Assembly (NCBI GenBank): GCA_040757715.1
Contig: JBFLWS010000005.1
Span: 62,001-126,000, forward strand
Reading direction: 5' to 3'
DNA from: CAIMFV01 sp040757715
GTDB lineage: Bacteria; Pseudomonadota; Alphaproteobacteria; Caulobacterales; Caulobacteraceae
DNA: 64,000 nt
A model generated the notes under the pieces. It saw only the letters and a list, made by a program, of their open reading frames with translations. It had not been told where the DNA came from and searched no databases. The position numbers were made by a program, and so were the translations under genes. This document shows, one piece after another, positions 43,336-51,422 of this stretch. Within the stretch, counting starts at the first letter, position 1. Every line of letters begins with the position of its first letter.

Positions 43336-43792
43336 TCTCATTGCGTCCGCCAAGCTGCTGGTGCACAGCGGCAGCGGCAAGCCTTCACAAGTGAACCTTC
43401 GAAGGGCGACAAGTTCCGCCTATTATGCGCTGTTTCATCGCCTCGCCAGATCATGTGCGGATCTGCTGGTTGGAGGCGAAGGAGCCGCCAAGAGTAAACA
43501 CGCGTGGCGGCAAACCTATCGCGCACTGAATCATGGGGAGACGTCCAGTGCGTGTAGGCAAAAGACCATGCTCGCCAAATTCCCCAGGGGAATTGAGGAT
43601 TTTGGGCATGCCTTCCTCGCGATGCAAGAAAAGCGGCACGCTGCGGATTATGACCCGCACGTGCGGCTGACAAAGTCAGAGGTGCTTGCCGATATTGCCT
43701 CGGTGGAACAGGCTATGGCGGATTTTGAATGCGAGGACGCCAAGGATCGCCGAGCGTTCTGCACCTTCGTGTTGTTCAAAAAACGCACGTAG
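43322..43792 (+). CDS. HEPN-like domain protein (putative ribonuclease toxin)
   Basis: A 156-residue helical protein. The HEPN-like signature is NLRRATSSAYYALFHRLARSCADLLVG (about 24-50), with the second motif EKRHAADYDPHVRLTKSEV (about 103-121), in the position of the catalytic RxxxxH-type motif, although the spacing is not the strict R-X4-6-H. The only in-frame start is TTG 43322, overlapping the small acidic gene by 14 bases. HEPN proteins are often RNases in toxin-antitoxin or defence systems. The role here is inferred. Confidence 0.75.
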   Translation: MRPRDLIASAKLLVHSGSGKPSQVNLRRATSSAYYALFHRLARSCADLLVGGEGAAKSKHAWRQTYRALNHGETSSACRQKTMLAKFPRGIEDFGHAFLAMQEKRHAADYDPHVRLTKSEVLADIASVEQAMADFECEDAKDRRAFCTFVLFKKRT

Positions 43793-43854
43793 GAAATTGC
43801 ACAGTACCCGTCGTTAGAGCCGATTGTGGGCGGAAAGCCGGGTCTTACATTTCC

Positions 43855-44955
43855 TCAACTGGCTTTAGCGAGACCTTCCACCAGATCGGCCAAACGGTCG
43901 GCCGCGTCGGGCTTGGCCACGGCGTGGGCGGCGGCGGCCTTGGCCTTCAGCGCCTCGCCATCGGCGGCCATGGCCTGGATCGCTTGCGCTAATGCTTCGG
44001 CGGTGAGGCCGTCTTCCTTCAGGATCACCGCCGCCCCGGCGTCGGCCAGGAGTTTGGCGTTGTAGGTCTGGTGGTCGTCGGCGGCGATGGCCAGCGGCAC
44101 CAGGATCGAGGGCACGCCGGCCACGGCGAGCTCGCACACGGTGGAGGCGCCGGCGCGGCCGATCACCAGGTGCGCGGAGCTGAGACGCTGGGCCATGTTG
44201 CGGAAGAAGGGGGCGATCTCGGCCTCCACCCCGGCTTCGCGATAGGCGCGGCGGGCGAAGTCGAGACTCTCCACCCGGGTCTGCTGCTCCACCCGCAGCC
44301 GTGTGCGCAGATCCTCCGGGATCATGGCCATGGCGTCCGGCACCAGCTCGGAGAGGAGCCGGGCGCCCTGGCTGCCGCCGGTGACGAGGAGCCGCAGCGT
44401 GCCCTCGGGCGCCTCATACTGGCGTTCATAGAGGGCCTGGATGTCCGGGCGCACCGGATTGCCCACCACGTGCAGGGCCTTCTTCACCTTGGCCGAGGCC
44501 TTCATCAGGGTGGGGAAAGCGCAGGCCACCGCCGACACGCCGCCGGCGAGGAAGCGGTTGGTGCGGCCGAACACCGCGTTCTGCTCGTGGATGATGGTGG
44601 GGATCTTCAGCGCCCTGGCCGCGAGGAGGGCGGGCAGGGACGGATAGCCGCCGAAGCCGATCACCACCGCCGGCTTCAGCCGTCGAAACGCCGCCTTGGC
44701 CTGGCCGACCCCGGCGAGAATGCGCAAGCCCCCTTGCAAGGCCTTCACCGGATTGGCGAGGCTGAAGGTGGCGGCCTCCAGGGCCAGCCGCTCCTCGGCC
44801 GGGAACTGCTGCGCGTACTGGGCGCCGCGGGCGTCGGTGGCTAGCACCACCCGCCAGCCGCGGACGCTCAAGGCGCGGGCCAGGGCCTCAGCCGGAAACA
44901 GATGGCCGCCGGTGCCCCCGGCGGCCACCACGGCCACTTTGCTCGATGCGGTCAA
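43855..44955 (-). CDS. murG: UDP-GlcNAc transferase MurG (lipid II synthesis)
   Basis: A 366-residue GT28 enzyme that adds GlcNAc to lipid I on the cytosolic face of the membrane. Motifs: VVAAGGTGGHLFPAEALA (first G-loop), IGFGGYPSLPALLAA and IHEQNAVFGRTNRFL, LVTGGSQGARLLSELV, and IGRAGASTVCELAVAGVPSILVPLAIAADDHQTYNA (UDP-GlcNAc site). It overlaps ftsW by 4 bases. It is on the opposite strand from, and upstream of, the rest of the dcw cluster, although it normally lies between ftsW and murC. Confidence 0.98.
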   Translation of the reverse strand: MTASSKVAVVAAGGTGGHLFPAEALARALSVRGWRVVLATDARGAQYAQQFPAEERLALEAATFSLANPVKALQGGLRILAGVGQAKAAFRRLKPAVVIGFGGYPSLPALLAARALKIPTIIHEQNAVFGRTNRFLAGGVSAVACAFPTLMKASAKVKKALHVVGNPVRPDIQALYERQYEAPEGTLRLLVTGGSQGARLLSELVPDAMAMIPEDLRTRLRVEQQTRVESLDFARRAYREAGVEAEIAPFFRNMAQRLSSAHLVIGRAGASTVCELAVAGVPSILVPLAIAADDHQTYNAKLLADAGAAVILKEDGLTAEALAQAIQAMAADGEALKAKAAAAHAVAKPDAADRLADLVEGLAKAS

Positions 44956-46118
44956 GAGATGCGGGCTCCTTGCCCCAGGCCGAAGGAGAAGCCGCCGGGG
45001 CGCCGGCGCGTCAGGGCCAGCGCCATGCCGAGGGTGAGGCCCATGGCCAACATCGACGACCCTCCGTAGGAAATGAACGGCAAGGTCATGCCCTTGGTCG
45101 GCATCAGATTCAAGTTCACCGCGATGTTGATGCAGGCCTGTTGCCCCACGAGCACGAAGAGGCCGCCCGCCGCCACCTGTTCGAACGGGTCCTCCAGCTT
45201 CATGGCCTTGTGCAGGCCGCGCAGCACGATGAGGGCGAAGGCGCCGATGACCACCAGCGGCACGATCAGGCCATAGTCCTCCGCCGCGCCGGAATAGGCG
45301 AAGTCGGTGTGCACGTCCGGCACCTGGCGCTTCAGCACGCCCTCGCCCGCGCCCTTGCCGAGAAAGCCGCCCGAAGCCACCGCCTGCATGGCCTTGTCGA
45401 TCTGCAAGGTGTCGGCCTTGCCTTGGGCCAGGAACTTGTGCACCCGCTCATAGACGTGGCCGTAGGTGAAATAGATGATCGCCCCTGCGCCGAAGCCGCC
45501 CGCCATGCCGGTTACGATCCACTTCCAGGGCGAGCCGGCCATGATGAAGGCGCACAGGAAGGCCGAGCTGATCAGGAAGGTCTGGCCAATGTCCGGCTGA
45601 CGCAGCAGGAGAGCCACCGGCACCAGCCAGATGATCAGGGCCACGAACACGCCGGGCACCTTGGGGTCCTTCTGGCCCTCGGCGAACATCCAGGCGGCCA
45701 GCACGATCACCGCCGGCTTCATGAATTCGGAGGGCTGCAGCGAAAAGCCGCCGACCTGCAGCCAGCGGTCGGCGCCCTTGGTGGAATGGCCGATGAGGGG
45801 CAGGAGTCCCATGATCGGGATGGTGATCACATAGACCGCGAAGGCGAGCCGGCGCACGCCCTTGGGCGAGAGCATGGACACCGCCAACAGCACCGCCACG
45901 CCAGCCAGGGCGAAACCCAACTGGCGCCAGGCGAAGTAGAGCGGATCATGGATGCCCGGAATGCGCGTTGCGGCCGCCGGGCTGTTGCCGAAGGCGAACA
46001 GCACCCCTGCGCCGATGAGGGTCAGCACCGCGGTGAGCAGCACCGCATCCACCGTCCACGCCCATTGTCCGAGACGCGAGCGGTCGGCGCGGCCGAAGGC
46101 GTGGGGGGTGTAGGTCAT
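44952..46118 (-). CDS. ftsW: Septal peptidoglycan glycosyltransferase FtsW
   Basis: A 388-residue SEDS protein with ten membrane helices that polymerises lipid II at the septum with FtsI. Hallmarks: RADRSRLGQWAWTVDAVLLTAVL, LSPKGVRRLAFAVY, DRWLQVGGFSLQPSEFMKPAVIVLAAW (the SEDS LQPSEfxK loop), RQPDIGQTFLI, GKGAGEGVLKRQVPDVHTDFAYSGAAEDYG (extracellular loop with the catalytic Asp) and LPFISYGGSSMLAMG. It is first in the displaced ftsW-murG pair, and a CtrA-like box lies 51 bases upstream. Confidence 0.98.
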   Translation of the reverse strand: MTYTPHAFGRADRSRLGQWAWTVDAVLLTAVLTLIGAGVLFAFGNSPAAATRIPGIHDPLYFAWRQLGFALAGVAVLLAVSMLSPKGVRRLAFAVYVITIPIMGLLPLIGHSTKGADRWLQVGGFSLQPSEFMKPAVIVLAAWMFAEGQKDPKVPGVFVALIIWLVPVALLLRQPDIGQTFLISSAFLCAFIMAGSPWKWIVTGMAGGFGAGAIIYFTYGHVYERVHKFLAQGKADTLQIDKAMQAVASGGFLGKGAGEGVLKRQVPDVHTDFAYSGAAEDYGLIVPLVVIGAFALIVLRGLHKAMKLEDPFEQVAAGGLFVLVGQQACINIAVNLNLMPTKGMTLPFISYGGSSMLAMGLTLGMALALTRRRPGGFSFGLGQGARIS

Positions 46119-46168
46119 GGCGAGCCTCCGGCCGGGGACAGGTCGGAGGCATTCATGAAGGCTTAAGG

Positions 46169-46183
46169 TTAAGCCGCGGTTAG
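46169..46183. promoter_or_regulatory. CtrA-like box upstream of ftsW
   Basis: TTAA-N7-TTAG, one mismatch from TTAA-N7-TTAA, 51-65 bases before the ftsW start codon. In C. crescentus ftsW is a known CtrA target, so the displaced pair may keep its cell-cycle promoter. Prediction from sequence only. Confidence 0.5.
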
Positions 46184-46315
46184 GGGCTGCGACGAGCGAG
46201 CTTCCTCCCCAAGAACATGTTCCGTGTATGTTCTGTTGATATCTGCATCTGACCCAGATGTGAGGGCTCAGGCCGGGTAATCATCAGGTGAAATGGGCCG
46301 CTGGTGTCATTGTAT

Positions 46316-46339
46316 CCCAGTTAATCCCATGCTAACCCA
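46316..46339 (-). promoter_or_regulatory. MraZ operator: three TGGG boxes at 10-bp spacing
   Basis: On the minus strand TGGG occurs at 46339-46336, 46329-46326 and 46319-46316, exactly 10 bases apart. This is the repeat pattern bound by MraZ, which represses the dcw promoter by deforming its ring to fit such direct repeats. The boxes lie 51-74 bases before the chosen mraZ start. A CtrA-like TTAA-N7-CTAA (46321-46335) is embedded in them and is probably coincidental. Confidence 0.85.
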
Positions 46340-46389
46340 TTTCTTGCAGCTGCGAGGGCGCGCGCGGCCGAGCGATGGGAGTTTGGGAG

Positions 46390-46872
46390 GTGTTTCTTTC
46401 CACCTTCGACAAGCAGCTGGACGCGAAGCGGCGCATCGTGGTGCCCGCGGAGTTTCGCGCCGCCGTGTCGAACGGTCCCTTCGACGGCGTGTTCTGTTTC
46501 GCCTCCATCGAAGCCGACTGCCTGGAGGGCGGCGGCGCGGCCCTGTTCGAGCAATATCGGAAGGTGATGGAGGAGCTGGCCTTCGGCGATCCCCTGCGCT
46601 CAGCGCTTGAGACCATGGTGCTGGGCGGGATGCATCGCCTGGCCTTCGATACCGCCGGCCGCATCACCCTGCCCGAGGAGCTGTGCCAGGAGCTCGGTCT
46701 CACCGATTGGGTGACCGTGGTGGGACTGGGCGACCGCTTCCAGGTCTGGAGCCGCGACGCCTTCCGCGCCCATCGCGCGCAGCAGCGCCAGCTGGCCCGC
46801 GAGGGCCTCGCCGCCTTGCGCGAACGCCAGCGCCAGGCCCTCCTCCCCAACACTTCGGGAGGCGGGTCGTGA
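46390..46872 (+). CDS. mraZ: dcw transcriptional regulator MraZ
   Basis: A 160-residue protein with two AbrB-like SpoVT folds: FLSTFDKQLDAKRRIVVPAEFRAAV (about 2-26) and RLAFDTAGRITLPEELCQELGLTDWVTVVGLGDRFQVWSRDAF (about 79-121). GTG 46390 gives the family's normal N-terminus MFLSTF and is preceded by GGGAG; the ATG at 46375 would add MGVWE. MraZ rings bind the TGGG repeats upstream and repress the cluster. The stop overlaps rsmH by 4 bases. Confidence 0.95.
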   Translation: MFLSTFDKQLDAKRRIVVPAEFRAAVSNGPFDGVFCFASIEADCLEGGGAALFEQYRKVMEELAFGDPLRSALETMVLGGMHRLAFDTAGRITLPEELCQELGLTDWVTVVGLGDRFQVWSRDAFRAHRAQQRQLAREGLAALRERQRQALLPNTSGGGS

Positions 46873-47822
46873 GCGATCAGCCGCACCTCTCGGTTCTTTT
46901 GCCCGAAGTGCTGGAGGCCCTCGCCCTCCAGCCCGGCGAGCGGGCCGTGGACGCCACCTTCGGCGCCGGCGGCTACAGCCGGGCCCTGCTCGAACAGGGA
47001 GCGAACGTGGCCGCCTTCGATCGCGACCCCACCGCCCGCCGCTTCGCCGAACCGCTGAAGGCCGCCTATCCCGATCGCTTTCGCCTGATCGAGCGGCCCT
47101 TTTCCGAGCTGGAGGAGGGGCTGGACGAGGCCGGCTTCGCTCCGGTGGACGCCGTGGTGTTCGACATCGGCGTCTCCTCTATGCAGCTGGATGAGGCCGA
47201 GCGCGGCTTCTCGTTCATGCGGGACGGGCCCCTCGACATGCGCATGGGCGCGGACGGCCCCACCGCCGCCGACCTCGTCAACACTGCCGAAGAGCCGGAA
47301 CTGGCGCGCATCTTTTATGAATATGGCGAGGAGCGGGCCTCGCGCCGCATCGCCCACGCCCTGGTGCGCCGCCGGGCCGAGCAGCCCTTCGCGCGCACCC
47401 TCGATCTCGCTGACACGGTGGAGAAGGCGCTCGGCGGGCGTCGCGGCGCGCCCACTCATCCGGCCACCCGGGTGTTCCAGGCCCTGCGCATCGCCGTCAA
47501 TGACGAGCTGGGCGAGCTGGAGGCCGGCCTCGCCGCCGCCGAGCGGGCCTTGAAGCCGGGCGGTCGCCTCGCCGTGGTGAGCTTCCACTCGCTGGAGGAC
47601 CGCATGGTGAAGCAGTTTCTCGCCGAGCGCGCCGGACGCACCCCCGCTGGCTCGCGCCACCTGCCGCCGCGCCTCGACACTCGCCAGCCCAGCTTCGAGC
47701 TCATCTATACCAGCGCCAAGGGGCCGGGCGAGGCCGAGCTCGCCGTCAATCCCCGCGCCCGTTCCGCCAAGCTGCGCGCCGCGCGGCGCACCGCCGCCCC
47801 GGTCTGGAGGGTCGCCGCATGA
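46869..47822 (+). CDS. rsmH: 16S rRNA (cytosine1402-N4)-methyltransferase RsmH
   Basis: A 317-residue SAM enzyme (formerly MraW). The GTG at 46869 yields VSDQPHLSVLLPEVLEALALQPGERAVDATFGAGGYSRALLEQGA, the standard opening with the SAM loop. Other motifs are VVFDIGVSSMQLDEAERGFSFMRDGPLDMRMG, HPATRVFQALRIAVNDELGELE and GGRLAVVSFHSLEDRMVKQF. It fine-tunes the ribosomal P site. It overlaps both neighbours by 4 bases. Confidence 0.97.
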   Translation: MSDQPHLSVLLPEVLEALALQPGERAVDATFGAGGYSRALLEQGANVAAFDRDPTARRFAEPLKAAYPDRFRLIERPFSELEEGLDEAGFAPVDAVVFDIGVSSMQLDEAERGFSFMRDGPLDMRMGADGPTAADLVNTAEEPELARIFYEYGEERASRRIAHALVRRRAEQPFARTLDLADTVEKALGGRRGAPTHPATRVFQALRIAVNDELGELEAGLAAAERALKPGGRLAVVSFHSLEDRMVKQFLAERAGRTPAGSRHLPPRLDTRQPSFELIYTSAKGPGEAELAVNPRARSAKLRAARRTAAPVWRVAA

Positions 47823-48211
47823 ACCCTGTCCTCGCCTTCCTGCGCCGCAAGGTGCGCGGCGTCTCCTATGGCCGCATCCTGCTCTACGGCTCCGCGGCGG
47901 CCATCATGGTGGCGGTCTACGCCTTCAAGGCGGGGGCGGGCGTGGAGGGCGCGCGCATCCATGAGCTCGACCGGCAGATCGCCGACGAGGACCGCCAGGT
48001 GCGGCTCCTGCGCGCCGCCGCCGCCAAGCTGGAGCAGCCCGACCGCATCGAGCACCTGTCCGAGGCCGCCCTCGGCTATGCGCCGGTGAATGCGCGGCGC
48101 GAGACCACGGCCGGCGCGCTGGGCGAGATCGCTCATCAGGGCGGCGCTCCGGCGCCGAAGCCCACACCCACCCAGTCGGCCAGCGTTGCGTCCGCGGGAG
48201 GGCCGAGGTGA
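47819..48211 (+). CDS. ftsL: Cell division protein FtsL
   Basis: A 130-residue bitopic divisome protein. A basic cytosolic N-terminus (LRRKVRGVSYGR) is followed by one membrane helix (ILLYGSAAAIMVAVYAFKAG) and a periplasmic leucine-zipper-like coiled coil (RIHELDRQIADEDRQVRLLRAAAAKLEQPDRIEHLSEAALGY). The sequence is poorly conserved in general, but position between rsmH and ftsI and the topology are decisive. FtsL with FtsB and FtsQ activates FtsWI. Confidence 0.93.
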   Translation: MNPVLAFLRRKVRGVSYGRILLYGSAAAIMVAVYAFKAGAGVEGARIHELDRQIADEDRQVRLLRAAAAKLEQPDRIEHLSEAALGYAPVNARRETTAGALGEIAHQGGAPAPKPTPTQSASVASAGGPR

Positions 48212-49980
48212 GCCATATCCCGCTCAGCGATCGCCCTCGCTTCACCCTCGCCCGCCTGTGGCGCATGGGGGTCGAGGCGGTGCAGGCCATGGAGAACTCC
48301 TATCGCCGCAATCGCGCCGCCGATAAGCTCATCGACAATTCCAAGATCCGCATCTTCGCGGTGGGGTTTTTCTTCAGCCTGATCTTCCTCGCCCTGGCCT
48401 ATCGGGCGGTGCGCGTGGCTCTGTTCAATCACCCGGCCCAGGCGGGGGCGGAGACCAACGAGATGCTGGCCGCCCGGGCCGATCTCGTGGACCGCAACGG
48501 CCGGCTGCTGGCCATCGACGTGCCGCGCTTCGACCTCTACCTCGACTCACGCGACGTGTGGGACGCCGCCGAAGTGCGCAACGGCCTCCTGCGCGCCCTG
48601 CCGTCCATTCCGCGCGACCGGCTGGACCAGGCGCTGAAGGCCGGGCGGCGCGAGGTGGTGCTGTCGGGCCTCACCAAGGACGAGCGGGACCGCGTGCACG
48701 ACCTCGGCTTCCAGTCGGTAAGCTTCGAGGAGACGCCCCGGCGCTTCTATCCCCTGGGCGCGGACGTGGCGCACCTGGTGGGCTTTTCAGACTCGGGCGG
48801 TCGCGGCCGGGCCGGGGTGGAGCGGGCGCTGGACGGTGAGATCCGAGACGCCGTGCGCGGCGGCGGCCAGTTGCCGCTCGCGGTGGATCTGCGTGTGCAG
48901 GCGGCCCTGGTGGAGGAGCTGCGCCGCGCGGTGCAGCAGTTCCAGGCGGTGGGCGCGGCGGGCGTGGTCACCAATGTGCACACGGGCGAGGTGCTGGCGC
49001 TCGCCAGCCTGCCCGACTACGACCCCAACAGCCTTGGCGCGGCCAGCGACGACGCCAAGCTGAACCGAGCCGCCGGGTCCGATTACGAGATGGGCTCGAC
49101 CTTCAAGATCTTCACCTTCTCAGCCGGGCTCGATTCCGGCGCCGCGAGCCTTTCCTCCATCTACGACGCCACCCATCCCCTGCAGATCGGCAATCGCATC
49201 ATCCACGACCACGATCCGCAGACCCATCCCATGACCCTGGAGCAGGCGTTCGAGATCTCCTCCAACATCGCCGCGGCCAAGCTCGGCCTCTCGGTGGGGG
49301 CCAACCGCCTGCGCGGCTACCTGAAGAGCTTCGGTCTGCTCGACGCGCCTTCGGGCGGCCTGCCGGAATCGCGCCGGCCGCTGCTGCCCCCCGACTGGTC
49401 GGAGAGCACCACGGCCTCGGTCACCTTCGGCCAGTCCATCGCCGTGACGCCGTTGGCCGTGGCCGCCGCCGCGGGCGCCGTGGCCAATGGCGGGACCTAT
49501 GTGCCGCTGAGCTTCAACCGCCTGTCGCCGGAGCATGTCCCCGCTGGGCATCGAGTGATCTCCCCTGAGACCGCGCGCACCATGCTCAGCCTCATGCGCA
49601 CCAACGTCATCCAAGGCACGGGCAAGAAGGCCGACGCCTTCGGCCTGCGGGTGGGGGGCAAGACTGGCTCTGCGCAAAAGGCCGAGAATGGCCGCTATCT
49701 CGACAATACGGTGGTGGCCTCCTTCGTGGCCGTGTTCCCCGCCGACGGGGCGTTGGAAGCGCCGCGCTATCTCGTGCTCATCCTGCTCGATCAGCCCAAG
49801 GGCCAGAAGGAGACCTTCGGCTTCCGCACGGCCGGGTGGAACGCCGCGCCCACGGCGGGAAAGGTGATCGATCGCATCGCCGGATTCCTCAATGTGACGA
49901 GAGCGCCCGCGACGGCGCTCGCCGATCCCGCTAAGACGGCGGTTCCCATCGCAGAAGCGGTGAGCGAGGCCCCGAGGTGA
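48208..49980 (+). CDS. ftsI: Septal transpeptidase FtsI (PBP3)
   Basis: A 590-residue class B penicillin-binding protein with one N-terminal anchor (IFAVGFFFSLIFLALAYRAVRV). The PBP dimerisation domain starts at RADLVDRNGRLLAIDVPRFDLYLD. The transpeptidase domain has the active Ser297 in STFK, the SSN motif in ISSNIAAAKLG, and KTGS at 485-488. It crosslinks septal peptidoglycan made by FtsW. The C-terminal tail is Ala/Pro-rich. GTG start, 4-base overlap with ftsL. Confidence 0.98.
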   Translation: MSHIPLSDRPRFTLARLWRMGVEAVQAMENSYRRNRAADKLIDNSKIRIFAVGFFFSLIFLALAYRAVRVALFNHPAQAGAETNEMLAARADLVDRNGRLLAIDVPRFDLYLDSRDVWDAAEVRNGLLRALPSIPRDRLDQALKAGRREVVLSGLTKDERDRVHDLGFQSVSFEETPRRFYPLGADVAHLVGFSDSGGRGRAGVERALDGEIRDAVRGGGQLPLAVDLRVQAALVEELRRAVQQFQAVGAAGVVTNVHTGEVLALASLPDYDPNSLGAASDDAKLNRAAGSDYEMGSTFKIFTFSAGLDSGAASLSSIYDATHPLQIGNRIIHDHDPQTHPMTLEQAFEISSNIAAAKLGLSVGANRLRGYLKSFGLLDAPSGGLPESRRPLLPPDWSESTTASVTFGQSIAVTPLAVAAAAGAVANGGTYVPLSFNRLSPEHVPAGHRVISPETARTMLSLMRTNVIQGTGKKADAFGLRVGGKTGSAQKAENGRYLDNTVVASFVAVFPADGALEAPRYLVLILLDQPKGQKETFGFRTAGWNAAPTAGKVIDRIAGFLNVTRAPATALADPAKTAVPIAEAVSEAPR

Positions 49981-51422
49981 GCGTGAAGCGTCTATCCGAA
50001 CTGTTGCGACGTCCCTTGGCCGAGGACCCGCTGATCTCCGGCGTCACCGCTGACAGCCGTAAGGTGGGGCCAGGCTCCGTCTTCTTCGCCCTGCCAGGCC
50101 TCACCGCCGATGGCCGTCAGTTCATCCCCACGGCGGTGGAGAAGGGGGCCGTGGCCGTGGTGGCGCCGCTGGACACCCCCGCCGCTTCGGTCCCGACGAT
50201 CACCGTGCATGACGCCCGCCGCGCCTACGCCCTGGCCGCCGGCGCCTTCTGGGGCGAGGGACCAGAGACCGTGGTGGCGGTCACCGGCACCAACGGCAAG
50301 ACCTCGGTCGCCACCTTCTGCCGCCAGATCTTCACCCACCTGGGGCGCAAGGCCGCCAGCCTCGGCACCCTGGGGCTGCAGCTGGCCGACCGCGACCTGA
50401 CGGGGCCCGGCCTCACCACCCCGGACGCCGAAGCCGTGGCCCGCATGGCCGCCGAGCTGCGCGGCCTAGGCGTAACGCACCTCGCCTTGGAGGCCTCCTC
50501 GCATGGCCTTGATCAACGCCGGCTGGACAGCCTGACCCTGAAGGCGGGGGGCTTCACCAACCTGACCCAGGATCACCTCGACTATCACCACGACATGGCG
50601 AGCTATCAGGGCGCCAAGCTGCGCCTGTTCGATGAACTGTTGCAGCCGGGCTCGACCGCCGTGCTTAACGCCGACAGCCCGGCCTATGCGAGCTTCGCCG
50701 CCGCCGCCGTGACCCATGGCCAGAGTGTGATCTCGGTGGGCGAGGAAGGGCAGGGGATTCGCCTCATCTCGCGCACGCCGGAGCCCTATGGCCAGCAAAT
50801 GGTGCTCGAACTGGCCGGCCGGCGCTACGACGTGCGCCTGCCGCTGGCCGGCGCCTTCCAGGCCTCAAACGTGCTGGTGGCCGCGGGTCTCTGCCTCGCC
50901 GCGGGGGAAGAGCCCGCGGGGGTGATCGAGGCGCTGGGCGAGCTGAACGGCGCGCCGGGCCGGCTGCAACGCGTGGGCGCCGGGGCCAAGGGCGGCGAGG
51001 CCTATGTGGACTACGCCCACACCCCTGACGGGCTGGAGAACGTGCTCAAAGCCCTCCGCCAGCACGTGAAGGGCAAGCTCATCGTGGTGTTCGGCGCTGG
51101 CGGCGATCGCGACAAGGCCAAGCGCCCGCTCATGGGCAAGGCCGCCGCAGAGCTCGCCGACCTCGCCATCGTCACCGACGACAATCCTCGCTCGGAAGAC
51201 CCCGCCGACATCCGTCGCATGGTGCTGGACGGCGCTCCCGGCGCGCGGGAGATCGGCGATCGCCGCGAGGCCATCCGGACCGCTGCGGCCCTGCTGCGCG
51301 ATGGCGACATCCTGGTGGTGGCCGGCAAGGGTCACGAGCAGGGCCAGACCATCAAGGGCGTGGTGCATCCCTTCGACGATGTGGCCGAGACGGCGCAAGC
51401 TTTAGGAGGGGTGCATGCCTAA
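49977..51422 (+). CDS. murE: UDP-MurNAc-tripeptide ligase MurE (meso-DAP adding)
   Basis: A 481-residue Mur ligase. The N-terminal domain has ITGVTADSRKVGPGSVFFALPG-like ISGVTADSRKVGPGSVFFALPG; the ATP loop is VTGTNGKTSVATFC; LEASSHGLDQRRL and FTNLTQDHLDYH bind the UDP substrate. DDNPRSEDP carries the DNPR motif specific for meso-diaminopimelate, so the organism has the Gram-negative type peptide. It acts in the cytosol after MurD and overlaps murF by 8 bases. Confidence 0.98.
   Translation: MSVKRLSELLRRPLAEDPLISGVTADSRKVGPGSVFFALPGLTADGRQFIPTAVEKGAVAVVAPLDTPAASVPTITVHDARRAYALAAGAFWGEGPETVVAVTGTNGKTSVATFCRQIFTHLGRKAASLGTLGLQLADRDLTGPGLTTPDAEAVARMAAELRGLGVTHLALEASSHGLDQRRLDSLTLKAGGFTNLTQDHLDYHHDMASYQGAKLRLFDELLQPGSTAVLNADSPAYASFAAAAVTHGQSVISVGEEGQGIRLISRTPEPYGQQMVLELAGRRYDVRLPLAGAFQASNVLVAAGLCLAAGEEPAGVIEALGELNGAPGRLQRVGAGAKGGEAYVDYAHTPDGLENVLKALRQHVKGKLIVVFGAGGDRDKAKRPLMGKAAAELADLAIVTDDNPRSEDPADIRRMVLDGAPGAREIGDRREAIRTAAALLRDGDILVVAGKGHEQGQTIKGVVHPFDDVAETAQALGGVHA

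Noticed and set aside
46321..46335. Stand-alone CtrA box upstream of mraZ
   Set aside because: The one-mismatch site is made of the same bases as the MraZ TGGG repeats, so it may be coincidence; mentioned only in connection with the operator.
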